A DNA stretch of 64,000 nt from Tetracladium setigerum (lineage: Eukaryota; Ascomycota; Leotiomycetes; Helotiales): the NCBI GenBank assembly GCA_031472005.1, contig PZJY01000010.1, positions 310,001 to 374,000 on the forward strand, in the 5' to 3' direction. A program made the translations under genes and the position numbers. The notes beneath the pieces are model-generated. The model was not told where the DNA came from. It saw nothing but the letters and a program-made list of their open reading frames with translations, and did not search any database. Of the stretch, positions 49,658 to 60,531 are shown piece by piece. Each line of letters starts with the position of its first letter. The stretch's first letter is position 1.

Positions 49658-50525
49658 TGATCCAAGTGACAACGGTGCAGACCAAAGTTGGGGAATTTAG
49701 TTGGGCGGGGGAACAGCAAAATTTATGAAAATTGTGCTGGTAACCTTGCGGGCTGCCTTATGTATTGGGCGGATTCGAACCAATCTGTCGGTTTTAAAAC
49801 TTAGACATTACATTGTATGATTGGATGGATTCAGAGGGCGGTTTCAGCCCTGGGGCTGAGCGAGGCTTCACAACGCCCACCATAACATCTATGTGGCAGG
49901 CAAGTAAAAAGTAATAAAAAAAAATATGGAATTCGAAACTTACGAAAATAACAACATTATGTTGAGGTATGGCTTCATTGAGAATGCCACGACGCTTTGT
50001 TTTATATAGCTGAGGCGTTGGCTGCGGGTGATTTTAGGTAGGTGAGATTACCTGCTGCAACACCAAACTGGAACCAAGACTTCTGATGTCAAGAACGAAA
50101 CTTATACCTAAGGTAGTGAGCAACCGTAAGATTCATTTTACAGGAATAAGTCCGAGTTATCACTTCATCGTTGAGAGGAAAAAGGTCGGCCGATGCAGAA
50201 AGTGTTTGAGCCAGACTGATTCGGTGGTGGAATACTTCCATTCGGAAAGATATTGGGAATGTCAAGAAGAGCAAACAAATGATGTTGAATTTTTTTATTT
50301 TTTTTCATCGACTTGTTGATTAGTACCAGAAAATAGGCCAGCTAGGCAGGCAGTTTTTCATGTCGAAAACGCCAGCTCAAGACGAGTAATCTTATTATAC
50401 ACAGTAAGCAGAACAGAACCCATTTCACAACTGATAAGAGACAAGATACAAGCCTCCCGATCCCCGATCCACCTTTTCAACCATCTAACTATCAACCACA
50501 CCGTAAAACAATCCAACTCAAATAC
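49658..50525. other. Intergenic
   Basis: 870 bases between two minus-strand genes. A GGATTCGAACC string at 49769-49779 resembles a tRNA B box but lacks the rest of a tRNA. Nothing else recognised. Confidence 0.5.
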
Positions 50526-51593
50526 TCAAACCATATCTCTCTCCTTCTTCCTCTCACTAGCCCCCTTAATCATCGTCGACAAATCGCCCACAGGGATCTG
50601 AAAGGGAAAATCCAACGCGGCCAACATAATCGCAAAGAATATCCACCACCCAGCCATACTAGTTACAAACGCAAACGCACCACCAGCCTTAACACATCTC
50701 CCAGCCGTCGCAGCATGACTAGCCGACGTAGCAGCATCATTCAAAGCAGCAGCAGCATACGCGTTAGCAAGCTGGAAGTACGCACCAGCCAGACAGCCAA
50801 AAGCACAAATGAGCGTGAGGAAGATGATCATGAAGACGACGTTTGTGCGGAGTGAGCAGATGAAGTAGATTACGCAGAGGAGGCCCATGAAGATGAGGAA
50901 GAAGGCGAAGGAGGCGTTGAAGCCGACGCTTTCGAGGCCGAGACCGGGTTTGGTGGGGTCGGGGGAGTAGGCGCCGTAGGCGTTGTAGAAGGGTTGGAGG
51001 GTTGAGGCGAAGGTGAGCCAGAAGGCGCCGAAGGAGGAGAAGACTATGCTGGGGAAGGTGTTGCCGAGGATGAATTCGAGGAAGCCGCCGAGGATCATGA
51101 GGAGGCCGCCGAAGAAGAAGAATGCGCCACTTGGGAAGGTTTAGTTTGATGTTGTGTAGGAATTGGGTTGTGATGGATGTGGTTGGGAGTGACTTACGTG
51201 GATGCTGCACCACTTCCTCCTGAACCTCGCCAGCCCATAAGATCACAGGATAGCGGTGAAAGACAAAGTAAGAAGCCGACAAGTGCGCTGTATATTGTTA
51301 GTCAAGAGTTTTGTGTATGAGCGAAAGAATACTCACAGAGGTGTGGGATTTCCGAATGTTTTCCTGAGGTCTCCTTTCACCTTATTTTGAGGAGACAAAT
51401 AAATCTTTTCGAAAAGTTCGGGTGAAATGGAGATGCTGCCTGCAGTTCTGATTCTCTTGAGCGCCGACTCATTTTCCATTCCGTCATCTAAGTGGAAGCT
51501 GTTGCCATTGCCATAGCCGTTGCTATTTCCGTTGTGATTAGAGAAATCCTTCTCAAGGGGGGCCTGGGAGGATGTGCTAGTTTGTGCTGCCAT
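50526..51593 (-). CDS. GPR1/FUN34/YaaH family transporter (acetate/ammonium)
   Basis: Membrane protein of the SatP/Ady2 family, which moves acetate and related monocarboxylates or is linked to ammonium export. Exons: 51593-51337, 51287-51198, 51129-50526; GT-AG with matching phases; 316 residues, the usual size. A ~85-residue hydrophilic N-terminus (including a YGNGNS stretch) leads to the family signature N-P-T-P-L, split by intron 1. Six spans follow (ALVGFLLCLSPL; TGAFFFFGGLLMILGGFLEF; TFPSIVFSSFGAFWLTF; NASFAFFLIFMGLLCVIYF; VVFMIIFLTLICAFGCLAGA; GGAFAFVTSMAGWWIFFAIM). A short charged tail ends the protein. Intact. Substrate inferred from the family only. Confidence 0.93.
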
Positions 51594-53241
51594 TTTCTTG
51601 ACTTGTGGATATCAAAAGGAGATAGGTTTGTGTGTGGTTAATCAACTGAATAGAAGAGATGGATTGTTCAAGGAAATGAGGTCTTGGAGGCGTCTGGGGT
51701 GTATGTGAGTCTTATGTACTACATATCTCGACCCCCTTCTCCGCACTCACTCGAGGATCGGACTCGCGGGTGGACATGGTCACTGTGAAAGCTCTAGTTC
51801 CTAACTAGGGATAATACTCACTCGGTACTTGCTGAACGATTGAATACGGGGAAGAAGCTAGGCTGAAAGGTGTAAACCATTCCCAAAATTGTGCAAGTGA
51901 GCCATTGATTCTGGGGAGACTGGAGTTAGGCGTGCAGATCGGGTCTGTGGACCATCCGGATCTAAGGGACTACCCATTGGCCACAAAAGTAGACCTGACG
52001 GGAGTCTGCATGCATATACTCGAGTATGGCTGTAATTGGAAGGCCGTGAAAAGAGTATTGATAGAATATCAATGCAAAATAGTACAATGAATCACAGCAA
52101 CAGATCAAATATTGAGACCTTCGAGACAAGACAGAAATAGATGAGCCGAGTATGTACAGAAGACAATAGGACCTACTTCAGGGTCGTTGAGGCTCACAGA
52201 GATTGACCCTTGACCGAAATATCGTATGTTGGAAGGCATAGAACACGTCATGGATCAAAGGAAGGGAATCCGAAGCCTCGCTGTCCCATCCAATTGAAAT
52301 GGGTGGCATGTCGGTGCTGTTCAGGGCAACATACACGACTCGTGTGTTGTTTGGGATGAGATTGGAATGGCGTGCATAGCGTCGTTCAATAAGCGTCGGC
52401 CAGGTGGAAGCGGCGCAGGCCCAAGCGAGTTCTGGACTGGCGTGATGTTGTGTATTTGGAAGTCGAGCTACCAGAATGCGGGGAAATGCTTGATATTTGG
52501 TGATTTATATATGATTGGTGGTCCTAAGACAGGAGGTATCGGTGACGACAAGAAGAAAATATGGAAGAATCGAAGCAGTGAATTGTGTTCTTCTCATTGC
52601 TCAATAAATGAAAGATGAATATATATTTCCAACGAATTGATGTGACAGAGAGAAATCCCAAGGTCCTAGAAGTTTGAGGCACGTGACTCGTAAACGTCCA
52701 TCCGTTCATCCGTAGCAGGAAGATAAAAGTCAATAATAAACAAAGCGGCCTGTAACAAGCGAGATTACTGAAAACCGGGAATAAAAAGTAAATTGCTGAA
52801 GTCGATCTGAAGGTTGCCGGTATGTGTTCTCGGCATCACACCTGGTTCCTCAGTCGATGATCATCCATACCAGATGTTGCTCTAGAAGCGTCTGGATCGG
52901 AGTGCTATGAATAATAGTTTGCTTCGTCTAGATCCTCAAATCGTTCAGCTTGATGTGGTCGGGCTTCGCGGTTCATTATTGAGCTTGACTCGATATCGCT
53001 GATCATGAAGCCAACCCATCGGGTCTTTTGGTGGACCTTTGCTTCTGGGATGTATTAGCTACTTTCCCTTTTCCCTTGCTCAACTGTCCTTCACGTAGAC
53101 ACTAGTGCATATCAAAACTGGCGGAATATGAAAGTGGGCTTCGCAAAGAAGAAGGATGACGGTAGTCACGTTTTCTCGCGACTAACAATCGTTCCAGCAC
53201 AGCTCAACGTCTTACAGCTGTTTCCAAGTAATAAATCAGGA
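51594..53241. other. Intergenic
   Basis: About 1.65 kb. Promoter of the GPR1-type gene at the left; the remainder has only short open frames (51905-52090, 52367-52618) without domains. Confidence 0.5.
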
Positions 53242-53333
53242 TCAAGGGCTTGAGAGAGTCCGACGTTTGCACTCAATTCCATGAATTCGGACGCTGTTCG
53301 ATGAACTCACAATTAGACAAGAATGGGAAGCAC

Positions 53334-54755
53334 TCACAATTTCGGATCACCCCCCAAAGGCATCCAAGCAGTTCCCAAATCTCTCAACCATCTGCACCAC
53401 CACCTCTGACCCAACCCAACAACGCCAGTCCAATACGACTGAGAAGCCATCTTCTTTGAGCGCGGAACACGGAGCGAGGCATAGTCATGAACAGCAGGCT
53501 GGAAGTCTAGTCGTCCGTTGTCCTCAGTAGGAGGGTTGTTGAGCAGTGAGTTTGCCAAAACTGTCGCATCTTCGATTGCAAAGCAAGCTCCTATTATTGA
53601 CTTGAGTTAGTATAATTTCAACGAGATAGAGTCCTGGTTACCTTGGCCGCTAGTTGGCAACATAGCCCTGGCAGCATCTCCAATAAGAACTGCATTACAG
53701 CCGCCGATTTCGTCTACGCCCCATGCTTTATGCCACAAAGGTGCTCTGACAATACGATCTGACCGTCTGAAGACCTCCCCTAAAGTGCCACTTGTGGGAT
53801 GCCACACACTCTCATGGTTCCTCAGAATCTCTTTTGTAGACTCGAAAGAATAACCGCCGCAAGTGAGATCCGCACCATACAGTTCCGTCTTCCCAACTTC
53901 AGATTGGGCATGGCCTAAGCGTTCAGGAGGTTTATCCTGTGGTAGTGAGATTGTCCAAAACAATTTCCCATTCGGAAGAGCCCATGTCGAAGCCATTCCC
54001 TCATCCAAGAGAATCCACTCTGTATCTCCTGGATTTTCTTCATCCTGAGGCCCTCCCGAACGTTCGGCAATCCCATAAATTCCACTACAAAACGGGAAAT
54101 CGGGTTCCCATGCTTCAGGCTGGTCTGCCTTGGCCTGCGCAATAATCCACTTTCTCACGGAAGACCAGTTCCCATCGGCACCAACCAACAGACTGGACGC
54201 TGCTTCACTCCCATCTTGAAAAAACAACAGCACTCCGCCATCTTCATCCTTCCTCACCTCTCTCAACCTTTTCTCCCAAACAACTTTGCCCCCGAGCTGC
54301 TGGTACTTGTCCAACATAATCCTTTGCAGGTCCTTCCTCTCCACAACTCTCAGATTGGTTTCAAACTCTCGATTCCAGTTTGGATTTTTTATGATATTGT
54401 ACCATTTGTGATTGCTGACATCCCCCTCTTTACGGTTTGCGTAATTCCACGCTCGCCAGATATTGATACTCACCGTCTCGCTACTCACCTCATGCAAGGC
54501 TTCCCTGAGACCAAGTTCGTAGAGTGGGAAAAGAGCATTAGACGTTAATGCTACTGCGGCCCCAGCCGCGTAGGAAGAACGAGACCGTTCGTCAGAAGAC
54601 GTGTTTGAGGGAGAAGGAAGTTTATCGTAGATTATCGGGACGTAGAGACTGGCCAGGGTTGGGTTGGAAAGGATTGTGAGGCCGAGGAGGGGTCCTGCTA
54701 TTCCCGCGCCTATGATCGAGATTGTAGCTCGAGGGGTCGCTGTACTGGTAGACAT
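53334..54755 (-). CDS. FAD-dependent monooxygenase (salicylate-hydroxylase-like)
   Basis: Class A flavoprotein monooxygenase that uses NAD(P)H and O2 to hydroxylate an aromatic or related substrate. Exons 54755-53642 and 53590-53334; GT-AG. All three FAD fingerprints are present: GAGIAGPLLG at the N-terminus, LLVGADGNWSSVRKW (the DG motif) in the middle, and AVLIGDAARAMLPTSGQGA followed by CFAIEDA (the GD motif), with the intron inside GQG. No signal peptide, so cytosolic. The 3' end has two options: a TGA at 53334 directly after DPKL, or splicing at GTGAGT (53337) to a short exon 53293-53242 that stays in frame and ends RTLSSP. I list the simpler one. Divergent from the BRCT gene. Substrate unknown. 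Confidence 0.88.
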
Positions 54756-55354
54756 GTCGTTGTCTTTGTGATGAAATGAGTACTAAAAACAAGCTGGATA
54801 CTGCTTCTGATGGGAGGCTGGCTCTGAAAGGAAAATAGTTGATGGAACACTGTTCGGCGCGTTGTTGCACCGGATTATTAAGAGACCTACATTCAGAGGA
54901 TTCAAGATTTCATGCACTGTCTCGGACGGTACAGTAATTCAAGCGCAAAGCTTTAGGATTTCAGATATAGAATTGAAGGCCAGCGAAGAAAGCCAACAGA
55001 CACTATTAATCGTTGTATGGGATATCACGTGATCTCGCGACAAAGAAGACCACGCTTAGCCCGAAACAGAAGCAGACAAGACGCTGTTGGACGCGTTTGT
55101 TTTGTTGACCGAGATGTTCCGTTTGCTGTGCCTCTTTCACCGAATACCGAAAACCAACAACAACAACAAACAGAGGACAGGTTGAAACGTCTTCATTTTG
55201 ATAATTTCTATTTCCTTTGCCGAGCGTCTCAACATACAAACGCCATCAGTGATAAAAACCCAAATATCCCCTCCTTCCCAACCCTCCTCTGCTCCCCTCA
55301 CCATCCCAAATTTCCCCACGTCCTCGGCATACAAACCACGAGTCGAGGTTCAAC
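54756..55354. promoter_or_regulatory. Divergent promoter/leader of FMO and BRCT genes
   Basis: About 600 bases between facing-apart starts. The right half (55170-55350) is C/A- and CT-rich, typical of a 5' leader of the BRCT gene. CACGTGATCTCG at 55026 includes a CACGTG E-box core. Confidence 0.45.
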
Positions 55355-56314
55355 ATGGCACCCAAATCCGCAGATGCCTCAAGCACAAAAGTCTACATTG
55401 TCTGGGGCCCAGCCACCGGAATCAACTCTGTCCACCCAACTCTTGAAGCCGCAACGCACGTTCTCGACAAAGACTCCAGCCTATCCATCTCCATCAAAGA
55501 TCTTGTCGGCGGCACCGTTCAAATCTCCAGCGGGGCAGGAGCAGGAGCGAAATCGTCATCATCCGCACCCAGTCAAACGGCGCGACTATTAGCTGCTGTG
55601 AAAGCAAAGGCTGATGCTGATAAGCTTAAGCTTGTCAAGAAAAAGGAGGACGAGGTGGTCAAGAAAGAGGAAGTCGATGACCAGGATGATGGCGGGGAAG
55701 ACGACGAATCTCAGGATCAGAAGGTGGATGTGAAGAAAAGTGCCCCCACAGCTGCTAAAGCTAAGAAAACCAAGACACCGGCTGAACAACGCGCTACTAA
55801 TGCGACGAAGCCTGCGAAACCTTCTGCGGATCTGCCGGACAATGTAAAGGCTTTGTTGGAGAAGGGGGGAAATGTTTTTGAGGGACAAACAGTGGTTGTT
55901 ACGGGGGTACCGCCTACACTTGGACGAAAGAATGCAGAAAGACTAGTTGAGGCCTTTGGTGCTCATTTGGGGAAGAGTTTGAGTGGAAAGACGGGATATG
56001 TTGTTGTTGGTAATGATGCTGGACCGACGAAGTATGTCTACCTTTTCATTTCCCCCCACCCCCCCGCGTAGTAGTATTAGGTAAAGTCGCGGTTGACTTT
56101 GAGTGATTTGCTAATATATGTTTGTCTATTGCATAGGTTATTAAAGATTGAAGAGCTGGGCTTGAAGACCTTAGATGAGGACGAGTTGATCGAGATGTTG
56201 GAGGCTGGTTCTGGTGGTGGGATAAAGAGGGAAGCTAGTGATGAGGACGGCGAGGAAGATGAGGAAGAAGAAGAGGACACCAAGAAGCCATTGGTCAAGA
56301 GGGTGAAGAAGTGA
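55355..56314 (+). CDS. Small BRCT-domain protein
   Basis: Probably nuclear, DNA-repair or replication related by domain. Exons 55355-56031 and 56137-56314; donor GTATGT, acceptor TAG; 284 residues. The N-terminus (KVYIVWGPATGINSVHPTLE) resembles a small RNase-H1-like or caulimovirus-type fold segment only loosely, so I leave it unnamed. A Lys/Glu-rich linker (KKKEDEVVKKEEVDD; AKAKKTKTPAEQ) follows. A single BRCT domain (~165-260) has the RFC1/DNA-ligase type core: FEGQTVVVTGVPPTLGRKNA, VEAFGAHLGKSLSGKTGYVV, GPTKLLKIEELGLKTLDEDE. The tail is very acidic (DEDGEEDEEEEED) then basic (KKPLVKRVKK), a possible nuclear signal. It is too short to be RFC1 itself. Confidence 0.85.
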
Positions 56315-56752
56315 GCGTTAAAATCTGCAAGTCCCGTTGGACACACTGCTGTACGACTGGAGGGATAAACTTTCAACAAATGAGTTCATTTTAGACCTGT
56401 AACTTCTGTAGCGAGCGAGCGAGCGAGTGAGCGAATTTTGAAGTAAATGAGATACACATGGAGGTTATGTTAGATATGCGTTAGATGTGGAATAGAAAAA
56501 GATATTTGGAGGGGTTCCTCAAATGAAAAGCAACTTCCATACTAAGAATCAATGAACTGGTAGCAGAACCTGAATGAACTCGGCTTATTTATATCTACAA
56601 AGGTAGTATATATATCTCAAATAGCTCAGTGAAGCGTTTGCCAGGTCTGACTCAGGGTAACTTAACAATTCTCCCCTTTTATGAAATATCTCATCCAGCA
56701 TTCTATTCATCAACCCCATTCATCCCCACTACATACCCTAATATCCAATCGT
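56315..56752. other. Intergenic, convergent 3' ends
   Basis: 440 bases with a (GCGA)n run at ~56411-56432. Nothing else seen. Confidence 0.6.
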
Positions 56753-58950
56753 TCAAGCGAGAATTTCAGGTCTATAGATCTTCTCACCATAGACAGGGAA
56801 TTTTGTCTCGTCAGCAGCAGGGGTAACGGTTTGTTCTGCAACGACCAACTCAAGTCCCTTTACCAGCTCAACAGGAACAGTAGTTCCATCAGCCTGTTTC
56901 AATGAATCGTTAGCATTTTGTTTCCCCCTTTTCCATCTCACAAGAGCAGGTCAAAACGCCAGTACCACCAACAGAGACACCGGATTCGTTCAAATATAAT
57001 GATAATGGAAAGAAGAGAAGATGGGAAAGGAAGATAAGAAAGAAAGAAATAAACTCACGTTAACAACCCCCCAACTCAACCCCTTCCTAATAGCACCCGC
57101 TTCCAATCCAAGTCCCAAGGTAATCTCCATATTTGAAACCCTCTTACTACCAACTTTCACCTCAATGGCACTTGGTGCACTCAACACCGTCAACCTCCCG
57201 ACTTCCTTACCCTCCCACACAACGTGAACGCTGAATCCCTGTCCAGTAGCTCCATTTGGAACTTTCACGCTGACGGTCCATTCTGTTTGGGTGCTGTCGC
57301 GAGCGGCGTGTGGATGAGAAGAAGAGGAGCGCTTAGTGAGAATACCATTGGGGTTGTAGATTTGATTGACGCGTGCTGTGACATTAGAGGAGAGGGCGGA
57401 GGGAGTGAGACCGAATGGGATGTCGGCATAGGAGTAGCCAAATGTGGAGATGTGGCGGACGGAGTTGGAAGTGTGGGGGGTGGTGCGGTCGGCTTGGGTG
57501 AAGGGTGCCAAAGGGAATGTGCTGGGTTGGGAAGGGTATCGGTTAGTCTAGGCTTTCTTCTGATTTGTGATGTAACGGAAGGAGAGAGAGAAAGAGAGAG
57601 AAAGGGCGGGGAAGAGTGTGTGTATTGAACTTACTCGTTGACGAGGGTGTTGGGGAAGATAGTCCATGTTCCACCTTGAGAGATTTTGGGGGTCATCCAG
57701 GAGTCGGGGTAGATTGCTTGCCAGAGGGCGATTTGGCGATCGACGGTTGCATGGTGTAGCCAGCTTGGGAGACAAGTCAGCGGGTTGCAAATCGCCTAAA
57801 TTTGAAGGAATGGGGGTAGACTGGAACTCACAAAACAGGTTCAAATCCCGTATAATCAGCTGGTAACATATGCCCACCGACAATTCCATGAATGTTTCCA
57901 TGAACTGACTCAAAGTCTACACCACTAGGATTGAAGGTGGTCATATCATTGAAATTCGACACCTTTGCAAACACATTCCACACCGTTCTAGCAAAGTTTG
58001 GCCCAACATATGGCATTTCCTCCGCAATACCGGCATCATTGCTGGTATTTGTTAAGCGATTGGGGTTTCGAAGTGTATGGGGCTGGAGTGCAAAGTAGGC
58101 CATGCCGTCGGTTTGAGAAAACCAAGATTCGGGTATGGCACGCCCTGGAAATTGTAGCGGTAGAGAGGGTTCTTGACGCTAGCGGTGCCAGTGGGAGTAG
58201 TGATGGTGATATTGATTGTGGAGAGAATTTCCGATGGCCATGCGAAGGGAGCTTCGGCCCAGTCCCAGTAAGGGAGACGAAGAGCATCGGCTGCTCGGGA
58301 CCATGCAGAGGATTTGAAAGTTTTGGCGATCTTTTGAGCATGTTGCCCAATGACTTGCTAGGAATCGTTAGTGTAACATTATAAGTAATAGGGAGAGGCG
58401 CTAACCTCGAGAAGAGCAAGGTACGGTCTATGCCATGTACCAAAGATGATACTACCGTGAGGGCAGCTTGGAAGATAATTAGTACACACGAAAATAATGG
58501 ATGCAAAGTTTTGGTGGACGTACTATCCAATCGGGATACCATCAACCAACATTTGCTTGGGGTTAACATTATCCCATGCCATATGAGGTTGCCCATGGAT
58601 TCCTAAGAGGATCAGTATAAACACCATCCAAAGACAGAGTGCATATTACCTCCAATTTGATACCATGAGGTCATGTTAGTCTCCGCGACTGCCTGCAAGG
58701 AATTCAAAGCCTGCACGAGAAGCGAACTATTCTTTAGTTAGCCAGCACTCAAGAGAGGGGGGTTGATTGAAACTGACAATTGGAGTTTGTGATTTGCATA
58801 TAAGTCTTTGATTTCCCTTCTTGGTGGTGCATGCCCAGCGGCATTCTTGCCCGTGTGTGTGCCCACTAGAGGATATTTGTCTTGAGCGACAACGCCACTG
58901 AGACATGCGAGCCCAGCGACGGCAATGGAGGAGATTTGGTTGAACAACAT
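56753..58950 (-). CDS. Secreted tyrosinase (type-3 copper); one-base frameshift
   Basis: Oxidises phenols to o-quinones, for pigments or defence. Exons: 58950-58778, 58726-58650, 58602-58524, 58466-58406, 58357-57832, 57763-57635, 57521-57059, 56893-56753; about 549 residues if one base is restored. Signal peptide MLFNQISSIAVAGLACLSGV then VAQ. CuA ligands: His in GGIHGQPHMAW, the YCPHGS box (C-x-H, as in the thioether bridge of fungal tyrosinases) and TWHRPYLALLE. CuB ligands: HGNIHGIVGG and WLHHATVDRQ. A C-terminal beta-rich domain ends EILA. In exon 5 the frame of NPLYRYNFQG differs by one base from that of PESWFSQTDGMAYFALQPHT; a fourth G in the GGG near 58155 (CCC on the + strand) would restore it. 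Exon phases downstream confirm. One donor is GTTAGC, otherwise GT-AG is standard. Confidence 0.87.
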
Positions 58951-60531
58951 CTTGACAGTGTGGTTCTATGCCTTCTGATGGTAATTGAACTGCTTGATGA
59001 TTGAAGGAGAAATTTCAGCCGGGTGTCGAGGCCTCTTATATACAACACACTGATCAACTTCTCATCGCTTTGATGATGCCTCTGTTACGGAACAGAGGAA
59101 CGGTTTGCCGATAACTCAGGGTATTTCTTTGACTGCGTGAGAAATTCGACATGATCATATCTCCATTGCTGTAGTATTGTAGCGAATGAGGTTGTGTGAA
59201 CAGAGCTTTACCTGTTAGTTGCACTTCAAATTGAACAGACCTAGCTGATATTCCTTGGCGAGCTTGTTCAAAAGTGGAATTCGTGCTGCTCACCTTCTCC
59301 AAGAAGCAGAAGCTGCAGATATGAAAACGGGAAATAAGAGAAAATCATCCTTCCAAGAGCTGTGGCATAGACAAGCGAGTGCCAAGTATATCTTTTAGGA
59401 TGATGTTTGAGCTCTCAAGCCTGGTAGGAGTAACTCTGAAGTTACACAGAAGTACTGTGGGTAACGAGGTCTGGCTATGTGTAGTTCCTGCACCTGTGCT
59501 ATTTACGTCAATTGAGTCTTGGCTACGTGATGAACCCAACCCTGTACTTGGTTGATACTAGCGTTGTCGGAGAAGGAGCCCAATGAGAAGAAGTATACGT
59601 AATAGTGGAAGCAGTCTAGACAAAATTCCACAAGTACTATTCGTGGGGTCGTCTTGTCCGTTTAGAAGCATGAAATTCTAAAAACAGTATGGTCTGCCCA
59701 AGAAGTATGCTTGCTGCACGGCAGCATCTATGCGGCACTTCAAATCGAATATCCATCCACTGCCGTTGAAGAAGGCAGATGGTGCCACAGTATATTTCGT
59801 TCAGTGAAACAAAGTATATTGCAACGGTATGATTTAGCGGGAGGACCCGGGCGTTCCACCAATGCGCTGATAGACGGAAGTTCGTACTTCAGGCCACTGC
59901 GCCCAAAATGTTCAGACGAGCTTGTGGGAACCCGCTTGCATAACAAGGATTGCTACCATGCTGACGGTCCTCGTGAAGCGAGACTTGGCGAATAGGCTGA
60001 ACTCTCCAGCCTGCGGTCAAAAGCTTGTTAGAATGTCTTAATGCCTCAAAAATACGCTTATAACATAAAGACAAAAGATAGAGTGTTTCAAACAACCGAA
60101 ATACAGGCGGTCTAAATCACTGCTGATATTAATCGAAAGTTGGAAGAGATGAATTTTGAGGTGGAGATTTTCCTCGGACAGGGGAGTAATCCGGATGACA
60201 GGCTCTGCAGGAGTAGCCAAGTCACGATGTACCTAAATCTGTACTCCAGATAAGCAAGAAGATCACTACTGGCATCGAAAGATGATCGTGATTGCTCGAC
60301 AGGAAATAGATCAACAAGGGAGAAGAAAATAAGTTGTTGACAAATTTCCCGCAGGCACGAAGAAAACAGCTGAGCAACTTAAGATTGCACGACATAGGTC
60401 GGTGAAGCGTGCTGCCAAACTACGACTGGAGATTTCTTTTCAGCAGCATTTCAAATTTTGGAAATCCATGAGTGAGGCATAAGTGTAATTTATTTGACAT
60501 GATCGATGGGAGTGAGTTTGTCCGCCCCACG
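58951..60531. other. Intergenic
   Basis: 1.6 kb: upstream region of tyrosinase, then 3' flank of ALG10. Open frames such as 59711-59995 (+) and 59054-59302 (-) have no domain. Nothing else supported. Confidence 0.5.

Noticed and set aside
49760..49785. B-box-like GGATTCGAACC suggesting a tRNA
   Set aside because: No acceptor stem, D-arm or anticodon arm at the expected distance on either strand.
57835..57850. GGTTCAAATCCCG resembling a tRNA B box
   Set aside because: Lies within the tyrosinase coding region with no tRNA fold.
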